A stretch of DNA of 64,000 nt from contig JACQDX010000018.1 in assembly GCA_016200895.1 (NCBI GenBank), positions 1-64,000 of the forward strand. The letters run 5' to 3'. Positions 25,224 through 34,763 of the stretch are shown piece by piece. The DNA comes from Burkholderiales bacterium. GTDB taxonomy: Bacteria > Pseudomonadota > Gammaproteobacteria > Burkholderiales > Burkholderiaceae_D. Positions within the stretch are counted from its first letter, which is position 1; every line of letters begins with the position of its first letter. The notes below the pieces were generated by a model, which saw nothing but the letters and a program-made list of their open reading frames with translations, did not search any database and had not been told where the DNA came from. A program made the position numbers and the translations under genes.

Positions 25224-25889
25224 ATGACACTACTTATCATTGACAACGCCAATCAAATCACCGGCTATTCACAAGACGATAACTTGCAAGCCTGGGAAGG
25301 CGTGCGCCTGGCACCAGCTCCGGACGGCTTTAACCCGGCATTGGTGGCGCATTGCATCGTTAAAGTCTCCAAGGGTAAGACCACCATTACCCTGAACTTG
25401 GACACAGCATTGACGGCAGCCAAAGCCGCCCGCTGCAGCCAAATCAAAGAAGAAGCAGCCAGGCTGATTGCCGCCACGGACTGGAAGCTGCAGCGCGCCA
25501 AGGAACGCGATACCGCAGGCTGGGGCAGTCTGGCCGATATTGACCAGGTGCTTGCCGAGCGTGAAGCCATAAGGCGCAGCAGTGATACCGCCGAGCTGGC
25601 AGCCAATGCCCTGACAGATATCAATGCGGTACAGGTCTTTACCTGGTCGGTAGATGTTCCGGTACCAACGCCCAACCGCCTGACCCGTGGCGAATTTCTC
25701 GACCGTTTCACCAAGGAAGAAACCGCCGCCATTCTGGCCGCTGCAGACGCCAACGCCAGTTTAAAGGCCTGGGTGATGCGCCTTGAAAACTCAGACTGGA
25801 TCAAGCCAGCAGAAGCCACACCCGGCCTGCAGGCGCTGGAAATCGCCGGGCTGATCCAGCCTGGCCGCGCTGCAGCCATCCTTGCATGA
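25224..25889 (+). CDS. Tail fibre assembly-like protein
   Basis: 221 residues preceded by a strong AAGGAGG site 16 bp before the ATG. The N-terminal ~50 residues resemble small fibre-assembly chaperones (WEGVRLAPAPDGFNP), the middle has RCSQIKEEAARLIAATDWKLQRAKERD, the DUF4376-like helical signature (DW...RA.E), and the C-terminal domain is helical (EFLDRFTKEETAAILAAADA). Such proteins fold or trim the fibre. Confidence in the exact role is moderate. Confidence 0.6.
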   Translation: MTLLIIDNANQITGYSQDDNLQAWEGVRLAPAPDGFNPALVAHCIVKVSKGKTTITLNLDTALTAAKAARCSQIKEEAARLIAATDWKLQRAKERDTAGWGSLADIDQVLAEREAIRRSSDTAELAANALTDINAVQVFTWSVDVPVPTPNRLTRGEFLDRFTKEETAAILAAADANASLKAWVMRLENSDWIKPAEATPGLQALEIAGLIQPGRAAAILA

Positions 25890-25933
25890 TCTTCAACTAA
25901 AAATTTGTTTCACCAACCACAGGAGCAAACACA

Positions 25934-27109
25934 ATGCCCGCAACAACTTACCACCATGGCGTACGCGTCATCGAAATTAACGAAGGCACGCGCCCAATCC
26001 GTACCGTTTCCACCGCCGTCATAGGCCTGGTGGCAACTGCAGACGATGCAGACGCAACAGTCTTTCCTTTGAACGTGCCGGTGATGATTACCAACGTCAC
26101 CGCCGCACTTGCAAAAGCAGGCCACATAGGCACGCTCTCTAAGGCGCTGGAAGCAATCAGCCTGCAAACCAACCCTGTGACCATCGTGGTGCGTGTTGCC
26201 AGTGATGTGGATGAGGCGGCACAAACTGCCAATGTAGTCGGCACCGTGACACCAAGCGGCCAATACACCGGCATTAAAGCCTTGCTGGCAGCCCAAACCA
26301 AGTTTGGTATAAAGCCGCGCATCCTGGGCGCACCTGGCCTCGATACGCAAGCTGTCACCACCGAGCTGGCCGCCGTTGCACAAAAGCTGCGCGCCTTTGT
26401 GTATGCCTCTGCCTGGGGCGCACAGACAAAGGAAGCAGCGATTGCCTACCGTCAGCACTTCGGGCAGCGTGAGGTCATGATTATTTGGCCGGATTTTGTA
26501 CACTTCGACACCGCCAGCAATGCCAGCGCATCGATACCGGCCGTCGCTTACGCCTTGGGCCTGCGCGCCAAGATTGACAATGACACAGGCTGGCACAAGT
26601 CTTTATCCAATGTCGTGGTGAACGGCCCGACCGGCATAGCGCGGGACGTGTTCTGGGATCTGCAAAGCAGTGCCACCGATGCCGGTGTGTTAAACGCTGC
26701 AGGCGTCACCACCCTGATTAACAAAACCGGGTACCGCTTCTGGGGTTCACGTACAGCAGAGGAAGCAGAATTCTTTTTCTTTGAGAACTACACCCGTACC
26801 GCCCAGGTGCTGGCCGACACCATAGCCGAGGTGCATTTTACTTACGTGGACAAGCCCATGCACCCGTCTTTAGTGCGTGACTTGATTGAATCCATCAATG
26901 CCAAATTCCGCGCCCTCAAAACAGCCGGGCTGATTATTGACGGCAAAGCCTGGTTCGACCCAGCGGCCAACAGCAAGGACAGTCTCAAAATCGGCTCATT
27001 GGTCATTGATTACGACTACACGCCAGTGCCGCCAGTAGAAGACCTGGTCTTGCAGCAGCGCATTACAGACAAATACCTGGCTGACTTTGCCAAGCAAATC
27101 ACCACCTAA
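25934..27109 (+). CDS. FI: Tail sheath protein, P2 gpFI family
   Basis: 391 residues (P2 FI 396). Starts MPATTYHHGVRVIEINEGTRPI, with STAVIGLVATADDAD and the C-terminal GKAWFDPAANSKDSLKIGSL and DKYLADFAKQI. It forms the contractile sheath. An AGGAG site precedes the ATG. The 44-bp upstream gap has no copy of the 21-bp late box, unlike P2 where FI has its own late promoter. Confidence 0.96.
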   Translation: MPATTYHHGVRVIEINEGTRPIRTVSTAVIGLVATADDADATVFPLNVPVMITNVTAALAKAGHIGTLSKALEAISLQTNPVTIVVRVASDVDEAAQTANVVGTVTPSGQYTGIKALLAAQTKFGIKPRILGAPGLDTQAVTTELAAVAQKLRAFVYASAWGAQTKEAAIAYRQHFGQREVMIIWPDFVHFDTASNASASIPAVAYALGLRAKIDNDTGWHKSLSNVVVNGPTGIARDVFWDLQSSATDAGVLNAAGVTTLINKTGYRFWGSRTAEEAEFFFFENYTRTAQVLADTIAEVHFTYVDKPMHPSLVRDLIESINAKFRALKTAGLIIDGKAWFDPAANSKDSLKIGSLVIDYDYTPVPPVEDLVLQQRITDKYLADFAKQITT

Positions 27110-27120
27110 GAAAACAAACC

Positions 27121-27139
27121 GCCCGTCAGCATGACGGGC
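27121..27139 (+). other. Hairpin between FI and FII
   Basis: Perfect 8-bp stem GCCCGTCA / TGACGGGC with a 3-nt loop and no T run. It may set FI/FII mRNA stability or partial termination. Confidence 0.6.
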
Positions 27140-27164
27140 ATATCCCCAACAACCAGGAGCAAAC

Positions 27165-27674
27165 ATGGGACTACCTAGCAAATTAAAGGACTTTAATCTG
27201 TTCAATGACGGCGCGAATTATCTGGGCCTGGTGCCTGAGCTGACCTTGCCAAAACTCAGCCGCAAAATGGAAGAGTACATCGCAGGCGGCATGTCTGGCC
27301 CTATCGAGGTGGACTACCACACAGAAAAGATAGAACTCGACTGGACGGCAGGCGGCCTGCTGGTGGATGCGCTCTTGCAATACGGTGCCGTCACTCACAA
27401 CGCCGTGCAATTGCGCTTTGCCGGTGCCTATCAGAACGATGACACCGCAGAAGTCACGGCCGTAGAAATCGTCGTTCGTGGCCGCCATAAAGAAATCGAA
27501 ATGGGCAGCGCCAAGATGGCCGACAAGAGCGACCAGAAATACAAAACCACCTGCAGCTATTACAAGCTAATTATCAACGGCCAGGACATTATCGAAATCG
27601 ACTTTATCAACGGCGTTGAAATAGTCGGCGGTATTGATCGCCGCGCCGAGCTGCGCGCAGCTATCGGCATGTAA
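27165..27674 (+). CDS. FII: Tail tube protein, P2 gpFII family
   Basis: 169 residues (P2 FII 172). MGLPSKLKDFNLFNDGANY start, LPKLSRKMEEYIAGGMSGPI and SYYKLIINGQDIIEIDFIN are typical. Builds the inner tail tube. AGGAG lies 7 bp before the ATG. Confidence 0.96.
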   Translation: MGLPSKLKDFNLFNDGANYLGLVPELTLPKLSRKMEEYIAGGMSGPIEVDYHTEKIELDWTAGGLLVDALLQYGAVTHNAVQLRFAGAYQNDDTAEVTAVEIVVRGRHKEIEMGSAKMADKSDQKYKTTCSYYKLIINGQDIIEIDFINGVEIVGGIDRRAELRAAIGM

Positions 27675-27732
27675 GCAAACTTGCATAAGCAGTATTTAAC
27701 AAGTAGTCAAATCACTTTTAGAAAGCCACACC

Positions 27733-28053
27733 ATGACAACGACCAATAACGAAGTAGTTTTCATCACAAACAAAACCATCACCCTGGACGAGCCCATCAA
27801 ACGCGGTGACACCCTGATTACAGAAATCACCCTGCGCAAGCCCAAGGCAGGCGAGCTGCGCGGCGTGTCGCTGGTAGAGCTGGGCCAGATGAACGTCGCA
27901 GCCCTGCAGCAAGTTTTACCGCGTATCACCACGCCTATCCTGACTGCGCAGGATGTCGCTAATCTGGACGTGGCCGACCTGGTAGAAATTGGCTCGGAGG
28001 TTTCGCTTTTTTTAGTCAAGAAAGCGGACCGCATGGCATTCCAGAAAGAGTAG
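27733..28053 (+). CDS. E: Tail assembly chaperone gpE
   Basis: 106 residues (P2 gpE 91). KTITLDEPIKRGDTLITEITLRKP and GELRGVSLVELGQMNVAALQ are family features. It ends in VSLFLVKKADRMAFQKE; the run of Ts coding LFL is the shift site that yields the gpE+E' fusion. The pair acts as chaperone for the tape measure protein encoded next. Confidence 0.93.
   Translation: MTTTNNEVVFITNKTITLDEPIKRGDTLITEITLRKPKAGELRGVSLVELGQMNVAALQQVLPRITTPILTAQDVANLDVADLVEIGSEVSLFLVKKADRMAFQKE
28008..28014 (+). promoter_or_regulatory. Programmed -1 ribosomal frameshift site (E to E')
   Basis: Heptamer T TTT TTA read in the gpE frame as CTT-TTT-TTA. A -1 slip enters the frame of E', which stays open from here through the E' start at 28062 to 28175, giving a ~147-residue fusion. 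P2 and many tailed phages use this device before the tape measure gene. Confidence 0.85.
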
Positions 28054-28061
28054 AAGACGCC

Positions 28062-28175
28062 ATGGCAGACCTGGCTATCGTGTTTCATTGGCCGCCGTCT
28101 GCCATGGATGATTTAAGCCTTTTGGAACTCATGGACTGGCGTGAACGCGCCAGAGTCCGCAACAGTACGGAGTAA
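28062..28175 (+). CDS. E': GpE'-family small tail protein (frameshift extension)
   Basis: 37 residues if started at its own ATG. The motif MADLAIVFHWPPSAMDDLSL is the GpE' hallmark (IAxVFHWxPxxMxxMxLxEL), followed by ELMDWRERA. It is made mainly as the C-terminal part of the E-E' fusion. The stop is 2 bp before the tape measure ATG. Confidence 0.9.
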   Translation: MADLAIVFHWPPSAMDDLSLLELMDWRERARVRNSTE

Positions 28176-28177
28176 CA

Positions 28178-31027
28178 ATGTCAGAACGTGACCTGAAGCT
28201 GCAAGTGGTGTTTAACATGATAGAGCGAGTAACCGCGCCTCTAAAAAAAATCATGGGCCAGTCCAGCGCCAGCGGCAAGGCCTTAAAAGCCCTGCGCGAC
28301 AAACTCAAAGACCTGGACACCCAACAAAAAACCATCTCCGGCTTCAGGCAACTGCATACCGGCTTGCGCGAGACTGGCGGGCGGCTCGATGCTGCCCGCC
28401 ATAAGGTGAAAGAGCTGGCCGAACAGATGGCCGCCACCCAAAACCCCACGCGCACCATGACGCGGGAGTTTGACCGCGCCACCAAGGCCGCCAGGCTGAT
28501 CAAAGAACAGCACCAACGCGAGAGCCAGCAATTGCAGGTCTTGCGCGACAAGCTGCACGCGGCAGGCGTCAGTACCAGCAATTTAAGCGGGCATGAGCGC
28601 AGCTTGCGCAACAGCATCGCCAGCACCAACAGCCAGATAGACGCACAAAAGCATAAGCTGGCCGAGCTGGCGAAGCGGCATGAACAAGTATCAGCCGCTA
28701 AGACACGCATGGAAAAAACCCGCATGGCGGCCTCAAATGCCAAGTCAACAGGCTTTGATATGGTGATGACAGGTACGGCCATGAGCATGCCGCTGATCAA
28801 AGGCGTGAACGAATCCAAGCACTATGAATCTGAAGCCCAACGCCTCAGAGGCTTAGGGCTGGGTGCGCATGATTCAAATGAAGCCATCAAGTTTGCCGCT
28901 GAAATGAAAACCTATGGTACCAGCCAGACAGAAAATCTTGAGCTGATGCGCGATGCCCTGTCTGTCTTTGGTGACCGGCACCATGCAGAAATGGTCACTC
29001 CGCTGCTTGCCAAAATGAAGTTTCTGAACGAAACCCTCTACAGCGAAGGCGAAGCGTCACAAAAGAATGAAGCCTTTATGGACATGCTCAAAGTCATCGA
29101 GCTGCGCGGCGGCCTAGCCAGCAAAGAGAGATTCGAGCACGAAGCCAATATGGTGCAAAAGGTCATTGCCGCAACCGGCGGCCGCGTGGGTTCCGGCGAA
29201 TGGCTGAACTTTATCAAGACCGGTGGCCTGGCTGCCAAGGCGCTGGACGATAAAGCCTTTTTCTATCAGATGGAACCCCTGATACAAGAAATGGGCGGCC
29301 ATCGTGTTGGTACTGCGCTGCAGTCTGCGTACCAGAATCTGTACCAGGGCAAAACTACCAACCGCGCCGCGTCTGAATTGATGCGCCTGGGCCTGGTGGA
29401 TAAAAACAAAGTCATCTATGACAAAGTGGGCAACGTCAACGAGGTCAAAGAAAAAGCCCTGGTACAAGGCGAGCTGTTCAAGGCTAACCCCTTTGAATGG
29501 ATAGAAAAGGTTTTATTGCCCAAACTGGCCGCGCACGGCATTACAGAAAAGTCCCAAATCGAAGACACCATAGGCACCATCATGACCAATCGCACCGGCT
29601 CAGGCCTGTATGCAACGGTGGTCAACCAGATGGCGCAGATTAAAAAGAATGCCCACAACAACGAACGCGCCGCCGATATTGACACTGGCGTGGGCCTTGC
29701 CAAAGATACCGCCAAAGGCCGGGAAATTGCCGCATTAAAGAAACTGCGCGACCTGCAACTGGAGATAGGCAATAAAATCATGCCCCTGTATGCGCGAGGG
29801 CTGGAATTCATTGCTGACAAGCTCGAAGCAGTCGTAACCCTGGCAAAAGAGTATCCCAACATCAGTAAAGGCTTGGTCATCGGCGTGGGAGGCTTGGCAC
29901 TGGTGACGACAGCTTTGGGGGGCTTGCTCATCGTCGTCGGCTCAGTGCTGGCACCGTTTGCTATGCTGCGCTTTGGTATGTTCATGCTGGGCATGCGCGG
30001 CGGTTTGTTATCGCGCATCTTTGCCCGGCTTGGTCTGGCGTTTGCCCGTATAGGGCCATTCTTGGCGCGCGTCGGTGGCTGGTTGCGTGGCTTGCTGCCT
30101 GCTTTGCGCCTGGCTGGCAATGCCGTCATGTGGCTGGGCCGTGTATTCCTGATCGCTGGCCGCTTCTTGCTCATGAATCCCATAGGCCTGACAATCACGG
30201 CCATTGCCGGTGCGGCTTACCTGATCTATCGCAATTGGGCCAGGGTAAGCGCATTCTTCATGGGGGTATGGGGTGAGGTCAAACAAGCCTTTAACGGCGG
30301 CATCGGCAGCGTTGCAGCCCTGATACTGAACTGGAGCCCTTTAGGCTTGTTCCATCGTGCGCTTGCTGGCGTGCTGGGTTATTTTGGCTTTGAGATACCC
30401 GCCAAATTTACCGAGTTTGGCAGCTTTATGATGCAAGGCCTAGTGAATGGTATCACCAGCGCGGCCGCCACCGTGCGCGAGACCATCAGCAGCATGGCGG
30501 ATAACGTTGTGTCCTGGTTTAAAGAGAAATTAGGCATACACAGTCCCAGCGTGGTGTTTACTGAGCTAGGACAATTCACCATGCAAGGGCTGGCAAACGG
30601 CATAGGCAACGGTGCAGGCCTGCCGCTGGCACAGCTACAGGGCGTCACAGCGCAAATGAAGACCATAGGCGCAGGCATAACCCTGGCGGCGGCCATGTCG
30701 CCAGCCATGGCCTTGCAGCAGCCCGCCTATGCCATGCCAGGTGCGCCGCTGATGCCGCAGGTAGTACCGCTGACCATCGAGCAGCCTCGCCAGGCAGCGC
30801 CCCTGCAGTTTGACCGCAGGCCACCAGTGCAAGCACCTGGCAGCAACGCGGCCAGCGCAGGCAATAACCCAGCACCAGCCGCAAGCAATATTCAGATTGT
30901 GATTAACCCACCTGCAGGCGCAGACCCGCAAGCCATTGCCAAAGCCGTGGCCGCCGAGCTGGACAGGCGTGAACGTCAGCAGAGCCAGCAACGCCGGTCT
31001 GCCATGCATGACTACGACGAGAGTTAA
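28178..31027 (+). CDS. T: Tape measure protein, P2 gpT family
   Basis: 949 residues (P2 gpT 815). Long N-terminal coiled coil (about 20-190, e.g. KALRDKLKDLDTQQKTISGF), a conserved core with GLGAHDSNEAIKFAAEMKTYGTSQ-type sequence, hydrophobic segments near 560-700 (LVIGVGGLALVTTALGGLLI, FLLMNPIGLTITAIAGAAYL), and a C-terminal GIHSPSVVFTELGQFTMQGL motif. It sets tail length and is ejected with DNA. The final ~100 residues are Pro/Ala-rich. Confidence 0.94.
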   Translation: MSERDLKLQVVFNMIERVTAPLKKIMGQSSASGKALKALRDKLKDLDTQQKTISGFRQLHTGLRETGGRLDAARHKVKELAEQMAATQNPTRTMTREFDRATKAARLIKEQHQRESQQLQVLRDKLHAAGVSTSNLSGHERSLRNSIASTNSQIDAQKHKLAELAKRHEQVSAAKTRMEKTRMAASNAKSTGFDMVMTGTAMSMPLIKGVNESKHYESEAQRLRGLGLGAHDSNEAIKFAAEMKTYGTSQTENLELMRDALSVFGDRHHAEMVTPLLAKMKFLNETLYSEGEASQKNEAFMDMLKVIELRGGLASKERFEHEANMVQKVIAATGGRVGSGEWLNFIKTGGLAAKALDDKAFFYQMEPLIQEMGGHRVGTALQSAYQNLYQGKTTNRAASELMRLGLVDKNKVIYDKVGNVNEVKEKALVQGELFKANPFEWIEKVLLPKLAAHGITEKSQIEDTIGTIMTNRTGSGLYATVVNQMAQIKKNAHNNERAADIDTGVGLAKDTAKGREIAALKKLRDLQLEIGNKIMPLYARGLEFIADKLEAVVTLAKEYPNISKGLVIGVGGLALVTTALGGLLIVVGSVLAPFAMLRFGMFMLGMRGGLLSRIFARLGLAFARIGPFLARVGGWLRGLLPALRLAGNAVMWLGRVFLIAGRFLLMNPIGLTITAIAGAAYLIYRNWARVSAFFMGVWGEVKQAFNGGIGSVAALILNWSPLGLFHRALAGVLGYFGFEIPAKFTEFGSFMMQGLVNGITSAAATVRETISSMADNVVSWFKEKLGIHSPSVVFTELGQFTMQGLANGIGNGAGLPLAQLQGVTAQMKTIGAGITLAAAMSPAMALQQPAYAMPGAPLMPQVVPLTIEQPRQAAPLQFDRRPPVQAPGSNAASAGNNPAPAASNIQIVINPPAGADPQAIAKAVAAELDRRERQQSQQRRSAMHDYDES

Positions 31028-31051
31028 CGAAACTGAGAAGGACGAAGCACC

Positions 31052-31507
31052 ATGATGATGAGTTTAGGCCAGTTTGTATTCAGCCTGTCCACGGCCGCTT
31101 ACCAAGAATTCCAGCAACAAATCGAATGGAAGCACCCGAACACCAGCCGCGTGGGCGAGCGCGACGCGCACCAGTTCTTAGGCCCAGGTGACAACACCAT
31201 CACCTTGTCCGGCTGGATGGCCCCAGCCTTTGCCGGTGACCCGGCGTCTTTGGATGACCTGGAAGAAATGGGGGATGCTGGCGATGCCTATGTACTGGTG
31301 GAAGGCACCGGGCGCATTTATGGGCAGTTTTTATTGACTAATCTGACGAAGGGCAAAACCATCTTTCTGGATGACGGCACACCACAGAGGATAGATTTTT
31401 CTATCAGCTTGAAGCGGGTAGATCTGGGCGACCAGGTAGACCCGCACACGGGCGGCCCGGATCTGGGCGAAGATGTCATTGAATGGGAAGAGGTAGATTT
31501 AGAATGA
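31052..31507 (+). CDS. U: Tail protein U, P2 gpU family
   Basis: 151 residues (P2 gpU 159). MSLGQFVFSLSTAAYQEFQQ, then GERDAHQFLGPGDNTITLSGW; these define the family. Tail terminator/initiator component. Alternative ATG codons lie one and two positions downstream. Its stop overlaps the start of D. Confidence 0.94.
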   Translation: MMMSLGQFVFSLSTAAYQEFQQQIEWKHPNTSRVGERDAHQFLGPGDNTITLSGWMAPAFAGDPASLDDLEEMGDAGDAYVLVEGTGRIYGQFLLTNLTKGKTIFLDDGTPQRIDFSISLKRVDLGDQVDPHTGGPDLGEDVIEWEEVDLE

Positions 31508-32529
31508 GCCACAACAAACCAGCCTTTGCCATCACCCTGGACGGCCAGGACATTACCAGCAAGATATACCCGCGCCTGGTCAGCCTGACACTGACCGAGG
31601 CCAGAGAAAACGCCGTTGATGAACTCAACATCACCATAGACGACAGCGACGGCCGCGTGGCGATACCGCGCAAAGGCGTCAAGATCACTTTGCAGCTGGG
31701 CTTGCAACATAGCGGCATGGTGGACAAAGGCAGCTTTGTGGTGGACGAGGTGGAACACGAAGGCGCGCCAGACATGCTGGTCCTGCGCGCCCGCAGTGCA
31801 GAGATGGCAAAGCCAGTACGCACCCGCAAAGACCGCAGCTTTGATCAAAAAACCGTTGCTGATATCGTGGGCCAGATTGCCAAAGACAACGGCTTAACAC
31901 CCAAGCTTAGCCAAAGCCTGCAGGGTGAGGTAATAGACCACATAGACCAGACCAATGAGTCAGACATTAATTTTTTAAACCGGCTGGGCAAACGCTTTGA
32001 TGCGGTGGCCACCGTCAAAAAAGACGCCCTGCTGTTCTTGCCCATTGATGAAGGCAACAACAGCAAAGGCGAAAGCCTGCCCACCATCACCCTGGAACGC
32101 CGCGACGGTGACAAACACCGTTACCACACTGCCAGCCGTGACGCCTACAGCGGCGTGCGCGCCCAATGGCACGACCCCAACGACGCCAAGGAAAAAAGCG
32201 AACTGATAGGCGAAGACGACAACCCAAAACGCCTGCGACACACCTACCCCAATCAAGAGGCGGCCGAGCAAGCAGCAAAAGCAGAAATGAACCGGGTCAA
32301 GCGTGGCAAGGCCACCTTGCAATTTACCCTGGCCCTGGGCAGGCCGGATATTACGCCCATGATGGGCGTACGCATCCCCAGCTTAAAAGCACCAATCGGG
32401 GATACAGATTGGATCATCGTCAAAACCACGCACAGCGTTGCCGCGCAGGGGTTTACTACGCAATTGGAGATGGAGACGAGGAAGGGGCAGGAGGACAAGG
32501 ATGCAAGGCAAGTAGAAGAGTCAGAGTAA
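31504..32529 (+). CDS. D: Tail protein D (hub), P2 gpD family
   Basis: 341 residues (P2 gpD 387), from the ATG overlapping the U stop (ATGA). Resembles T4 gp27-type hub proteins: PAFAITLDGQDITSKIYPRL start, VDELNITIDDSDGRV, ARSAEMAKPVRTRKDRSFD, and a C-terminal WIIVKTTHSVAAQGFTTQLE. Last gene of the late tail operon; cargo begins after it. Confidence 0.94.
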   Translation: MSHNKPAFAITLDGQDITSKIYPRLVSLTLTEARENAVDELNITIDDSDGRVAIPRKGVKITLQLGLQHSGMVDKGSFVVDEVEHEGAPDMLVLRARSAEMAKPVRTRKDRSFDQKTVADIVGQIAKDNGLTPKLSQSLQGEVIDHIDQTNESDINFLNRLGKRFDAVATVKKDALLFLPIDEGNNSKGESLPTITLERRDGDKHRYHTASRDAYSGVRAQWHDPNDAKEKSELIGEDDNPKRLRHTYPNQEAAEQAAKAEMNRVKRGKATLQFTLALGRPDITPMMGVRIPSLKAPIGDTDWIIVKTTHSVAAQGFTTQLEMETRKGQEDKDARQVEESE

Positions 32530-32697
32530 TAATGATAAGCTGTTGATTGCTGCTTCTCAACACATATTGCCGCCATATTTAGCCGCTGCCCGGACTATTA
32601 GATTTAGGTAATCTCTCATGTCTAAAAAGGTATAAATGTAAGCGTTAATACTGTCTTTCTGTGATCTTTAATAAATACGCGCCAACTCAAAAAAACT

Positions 32698-33405
32698 ATG
32701 AACTCACCCTTGCCAATAACAGAATCTCCAACCGACCGTTTTTTGAAACTATTTATTCCGCTCATGACAGAAGAAGGATTTACGTATCGAAAGTCTGGGC
32801 ATAAATTCAGACGTAAATTTGCGTTTGGTACGCAAGAATTGTGTTTGTCTTTTGATGGTAGAGGTGGGACAGTAGCAGTGACCGGCAGCGCTAGCGTGGT
32901 CTTCACTGAACTTGCGAAACTTTCAAAAAAAATTAACGGACACCTTTCATATAATCTAGGCGGCAGTTTTTCAAACCTCAAAGCAAATCCCTGGACCTAC
33001 TCATTTGCTGACTCAGACTTTATCAACATGACACCCAAGGAACGATCTGTCTATTCCTCAGAACAAGTGCATCCGCAAAGCAGAATTGAGCAAGGCCTTA
33101 ATGTAATATTTAACGCGTATAAAACAGCCGTAGTTCCTCTATTCCAGTCAATGCAGACGTACGAACAACTCTTAGCGCTCTACGTTGACAGTTTAGAGCG
33201 CCTGTCTTTCAGAAATGTTAATCGCGAAGATGCAATGTATTACGCCACTCTATTAACCATTATTCTAGGCGGAGATCTTGAAAAGATGAAATCGTTCACA
33301 AGTAAAGCAGATCTCATGGAATTTCGTTCGCCAGAGATTGACCGCGAATTAAATGCAGTTTACGAATACGCGCTGACAAATGATTTAAGAAAATTTGTTC
33401 TTTGA
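32698..33405 (+). CDS. Cargo protein of unknown function (235 aa)
   Basis: AT-richer than D. The N-terminal third looks like a compact alpha/beta domain of the DUF4304 style (FLKLFIPLMTEEGFTYRKSGHKFRRKF), a shape often seen in immunity or stress proteins, but similarity is only by eye. The C-terminal half is helical (SMQTYEQLLALYVDSLERL). No signal peptide or TM segment. A REP-like repeat starts 6 bp after its stop. Confidence 0.6.
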   Translation: MNSPLPITESPTDRFLKLFIPLMTEEGFTYRKSGHKFRRKFAFGTQELCLSFDGRGGTVAVTGSASVVFTELAKLSKKINGHLSYNLGGSFSNLKANPWTYSFADSDFINMTPKERSVYSSEQVHPQSRIEQGLNVIFNAYKTAVVPLFQSMQTYEQLLALYVDSLERLSFRNVNREDAMYYATLLTIILGGDLEKMKSFTSKADLMEFRSPEIDRELNAVYEYALTNDLRKFVL

Positions 33406-33411
33406 GTCAGA

Positions 33412-33487
33412 CCGAGTAGATGTGATTAGCTTTCGCGTAGTCGCCGCAAGGCTGGAAATGTATGAATGTCAGATCTGACCCCGCGTC
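33412..33487. repeat. REP-like repeat, copy A
   Basis: About 76 bp with GATTAGC...CGCGTAGTCGC, TGGAAATGTATGAATGTCAG and ATCTGACCCCGCG. Shares order and sequence with copies B and C. A degenerate stub (GGCGATTAAAGGCGCGTA) lies at about 33605. The rest of 33406-33790 holds only an AT-rich leader for the next gene. Confidence 0.75.
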
Positions 33488-33790
33488 TCCCCCGGTAAAT
33501 ATCGGTGCGAAATTAACGTGTTTGTAGAGGTAAGGAATGAAACCAAGAATCAGGTGCTTGATTTGCGGGGAAGTTTTGTTATTAATGTACCTTGAACCCA
33601 TATAGCGGCGATTAAAGGCGCGTAGGTGTAATCGTCTAATAATCCGCTAGGTTGCCCTCCTTTGAAAAATTAAAAATAAGATAATTAAATGATTATCTTT
33701 ATGGTACGATATTTAATTGGTATGATTTCATACCGTGTTTTATCCGTGAAGTAAATTTCTAATATGAAACTTTATTGAGGGGAAGTTAAA

Positions 33791-34147
33791 ATGAGTGACA
33801 TTTCCATAGGCAAACTGGAAGTCAACGCTAGCGGCATTACACCTGTATCAGCGAGTACCACGGCGATGTTTGGCATAAATATGCACGAATTTCAAGGACG
33901 AGCTTTTATCTCTTGGTCCGAAAATTTTGCTGGCAAAGTAAGACTTTCCGTGGCTATTTACAGTGGCCCTCAGCCAGCCAATCCAAGGGCTTATATTAAC
34001 GCAACCGAAGTAACTGGACATTCCTCTGGAATGTGGGACTCTGGACAACCTTGGGGAACTGGCTACTCTGCATCATTGCTCGGCGTCAACGAGGACGAAA
34101 ATGCTTGGGTTTATATCGGCGTCAATACACCTGTAACAAAGAAATAA
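33791..34147 (+). CDS. Cargo protein of unknown function (118 aa)
   Basis: Preceded by GAGGGGAAG 8 bp before the ATG, a good ribosome site. Gly/Ser/Asn-rich, predicted beta (GRAFISWSENFAGKVRLSVAIYS, ENAWVYIGVNTPV) with no signal peptide. It is isolated between repeats A and B, in an AT-rich leader with its own promoter-like sequence. Not recognised. Confidence 0.55.
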   Translation: MSDISIGKLEVNASGITPVSASTTAMFGINMHEFQGRAFISWSENFAGKVRLSVAIYSGPQPANPRAYINATEVTGHSSGMWDSGQPWGTGYSASLLGVNEDENAWVYIGVNTPVTKK

Positions 34148-34233
34148 GATGTTGGTCGACACCAATAAACCACTTAAGCGATAACTTGCTAAGTTGATGG
34201 CATAGCTACCTTAAAACATGATTGCTGGTATCA

Positions 34234-34311
34234 GCCCGCGTAGGGGCGATTAGAAGCGCGTAATCGCCCGCCGGGTTGGAAATGTGTGAATATCAGACCT
34301 GACTCCGCGCC
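34234..34311. repeat. REP-like repeat, copy B
   Basis: Palindromic GGGCGATTA...TAATCGCCC, then CGCCGGGTTGGAAATGTGTG and ATCAGACCTGACTCCGCG. The CAGACCTGAC block resembles sequence that accompanies REP elements moved by RAYT transposases; no RAYT gene is in the window. Confidence 0.78.
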
Positions 34312-34325
34312 CCAGCGCTGTACAT

Positions 34326-34763
34326 TTACTCAACCGTTAAAATTTCACTGTCAAGATTTAATCCGAGAAGAAATTCAAGCTCATCCGAATCGTCGCAATG
34401 AACTTTAATTTTAATATACTGGTTATCAACAATCTCGACCTCATCAATCGGCATTGTCATAACCAAACCCGAATTAAATCGCAAGGTCATATCCATACCC
34501 ACCTTTACTACGCCACTTACGATTTGGCTTTGAAGCACAAATTTAATTTTCCCTTCAAAATCCTCAGAGAAAACATTTTCAACCTGTATTTCGGAGTGCA
34601 TTTCTATCGTCTCATCATGATTGCCCTGGATTCTTGATTGCGAGCGTGTAGGGACGATTAGTGGCGAGTAATCGCCCGCCGGGTTGGAAAATGTATGAAT
34701 GTCAGCGTAGTAATCGGCCCCTGCCGAAAGTCGCACCGAAGCAAACACGAGATTTTTACCCAT
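34326..34763 (-). CDS. Cargo protein with EF-Tu domain II-like C-terminus; N-terminus overlaps a repeat
   Basis: 145 residues as an open frame, but residues ~20-40 are encoded by REP copy C, so the true start may be the ATG near 34601 (MHSEIQVENVF), giving ~91 residues. The remaining part looks like the small beta-barrel of EF-Tu domain II type (FEGKIKFVLQSQIVSGVVKVG, then DEVEIVDNQYIKIKV and a C-terminal DSEILTVE), a family of small bacterial proteins of unknown role. Orientation is opposite to its neighbours to the left. Confidence 0.55.
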   Translation of the reverse strand: MGKNLVFASVRLSAGADYYADIHTFSNPAGDYSPLIVPTRSQSRIQGNHDETIEMHSEIQVENVFSEDFEGKIKFVLQSQIVSGVVKVGMDMTLRFNSGLVMTMPIDEVEIVDNQYIKIKVHCDDSDELEFLLGLNLDSEILTVE

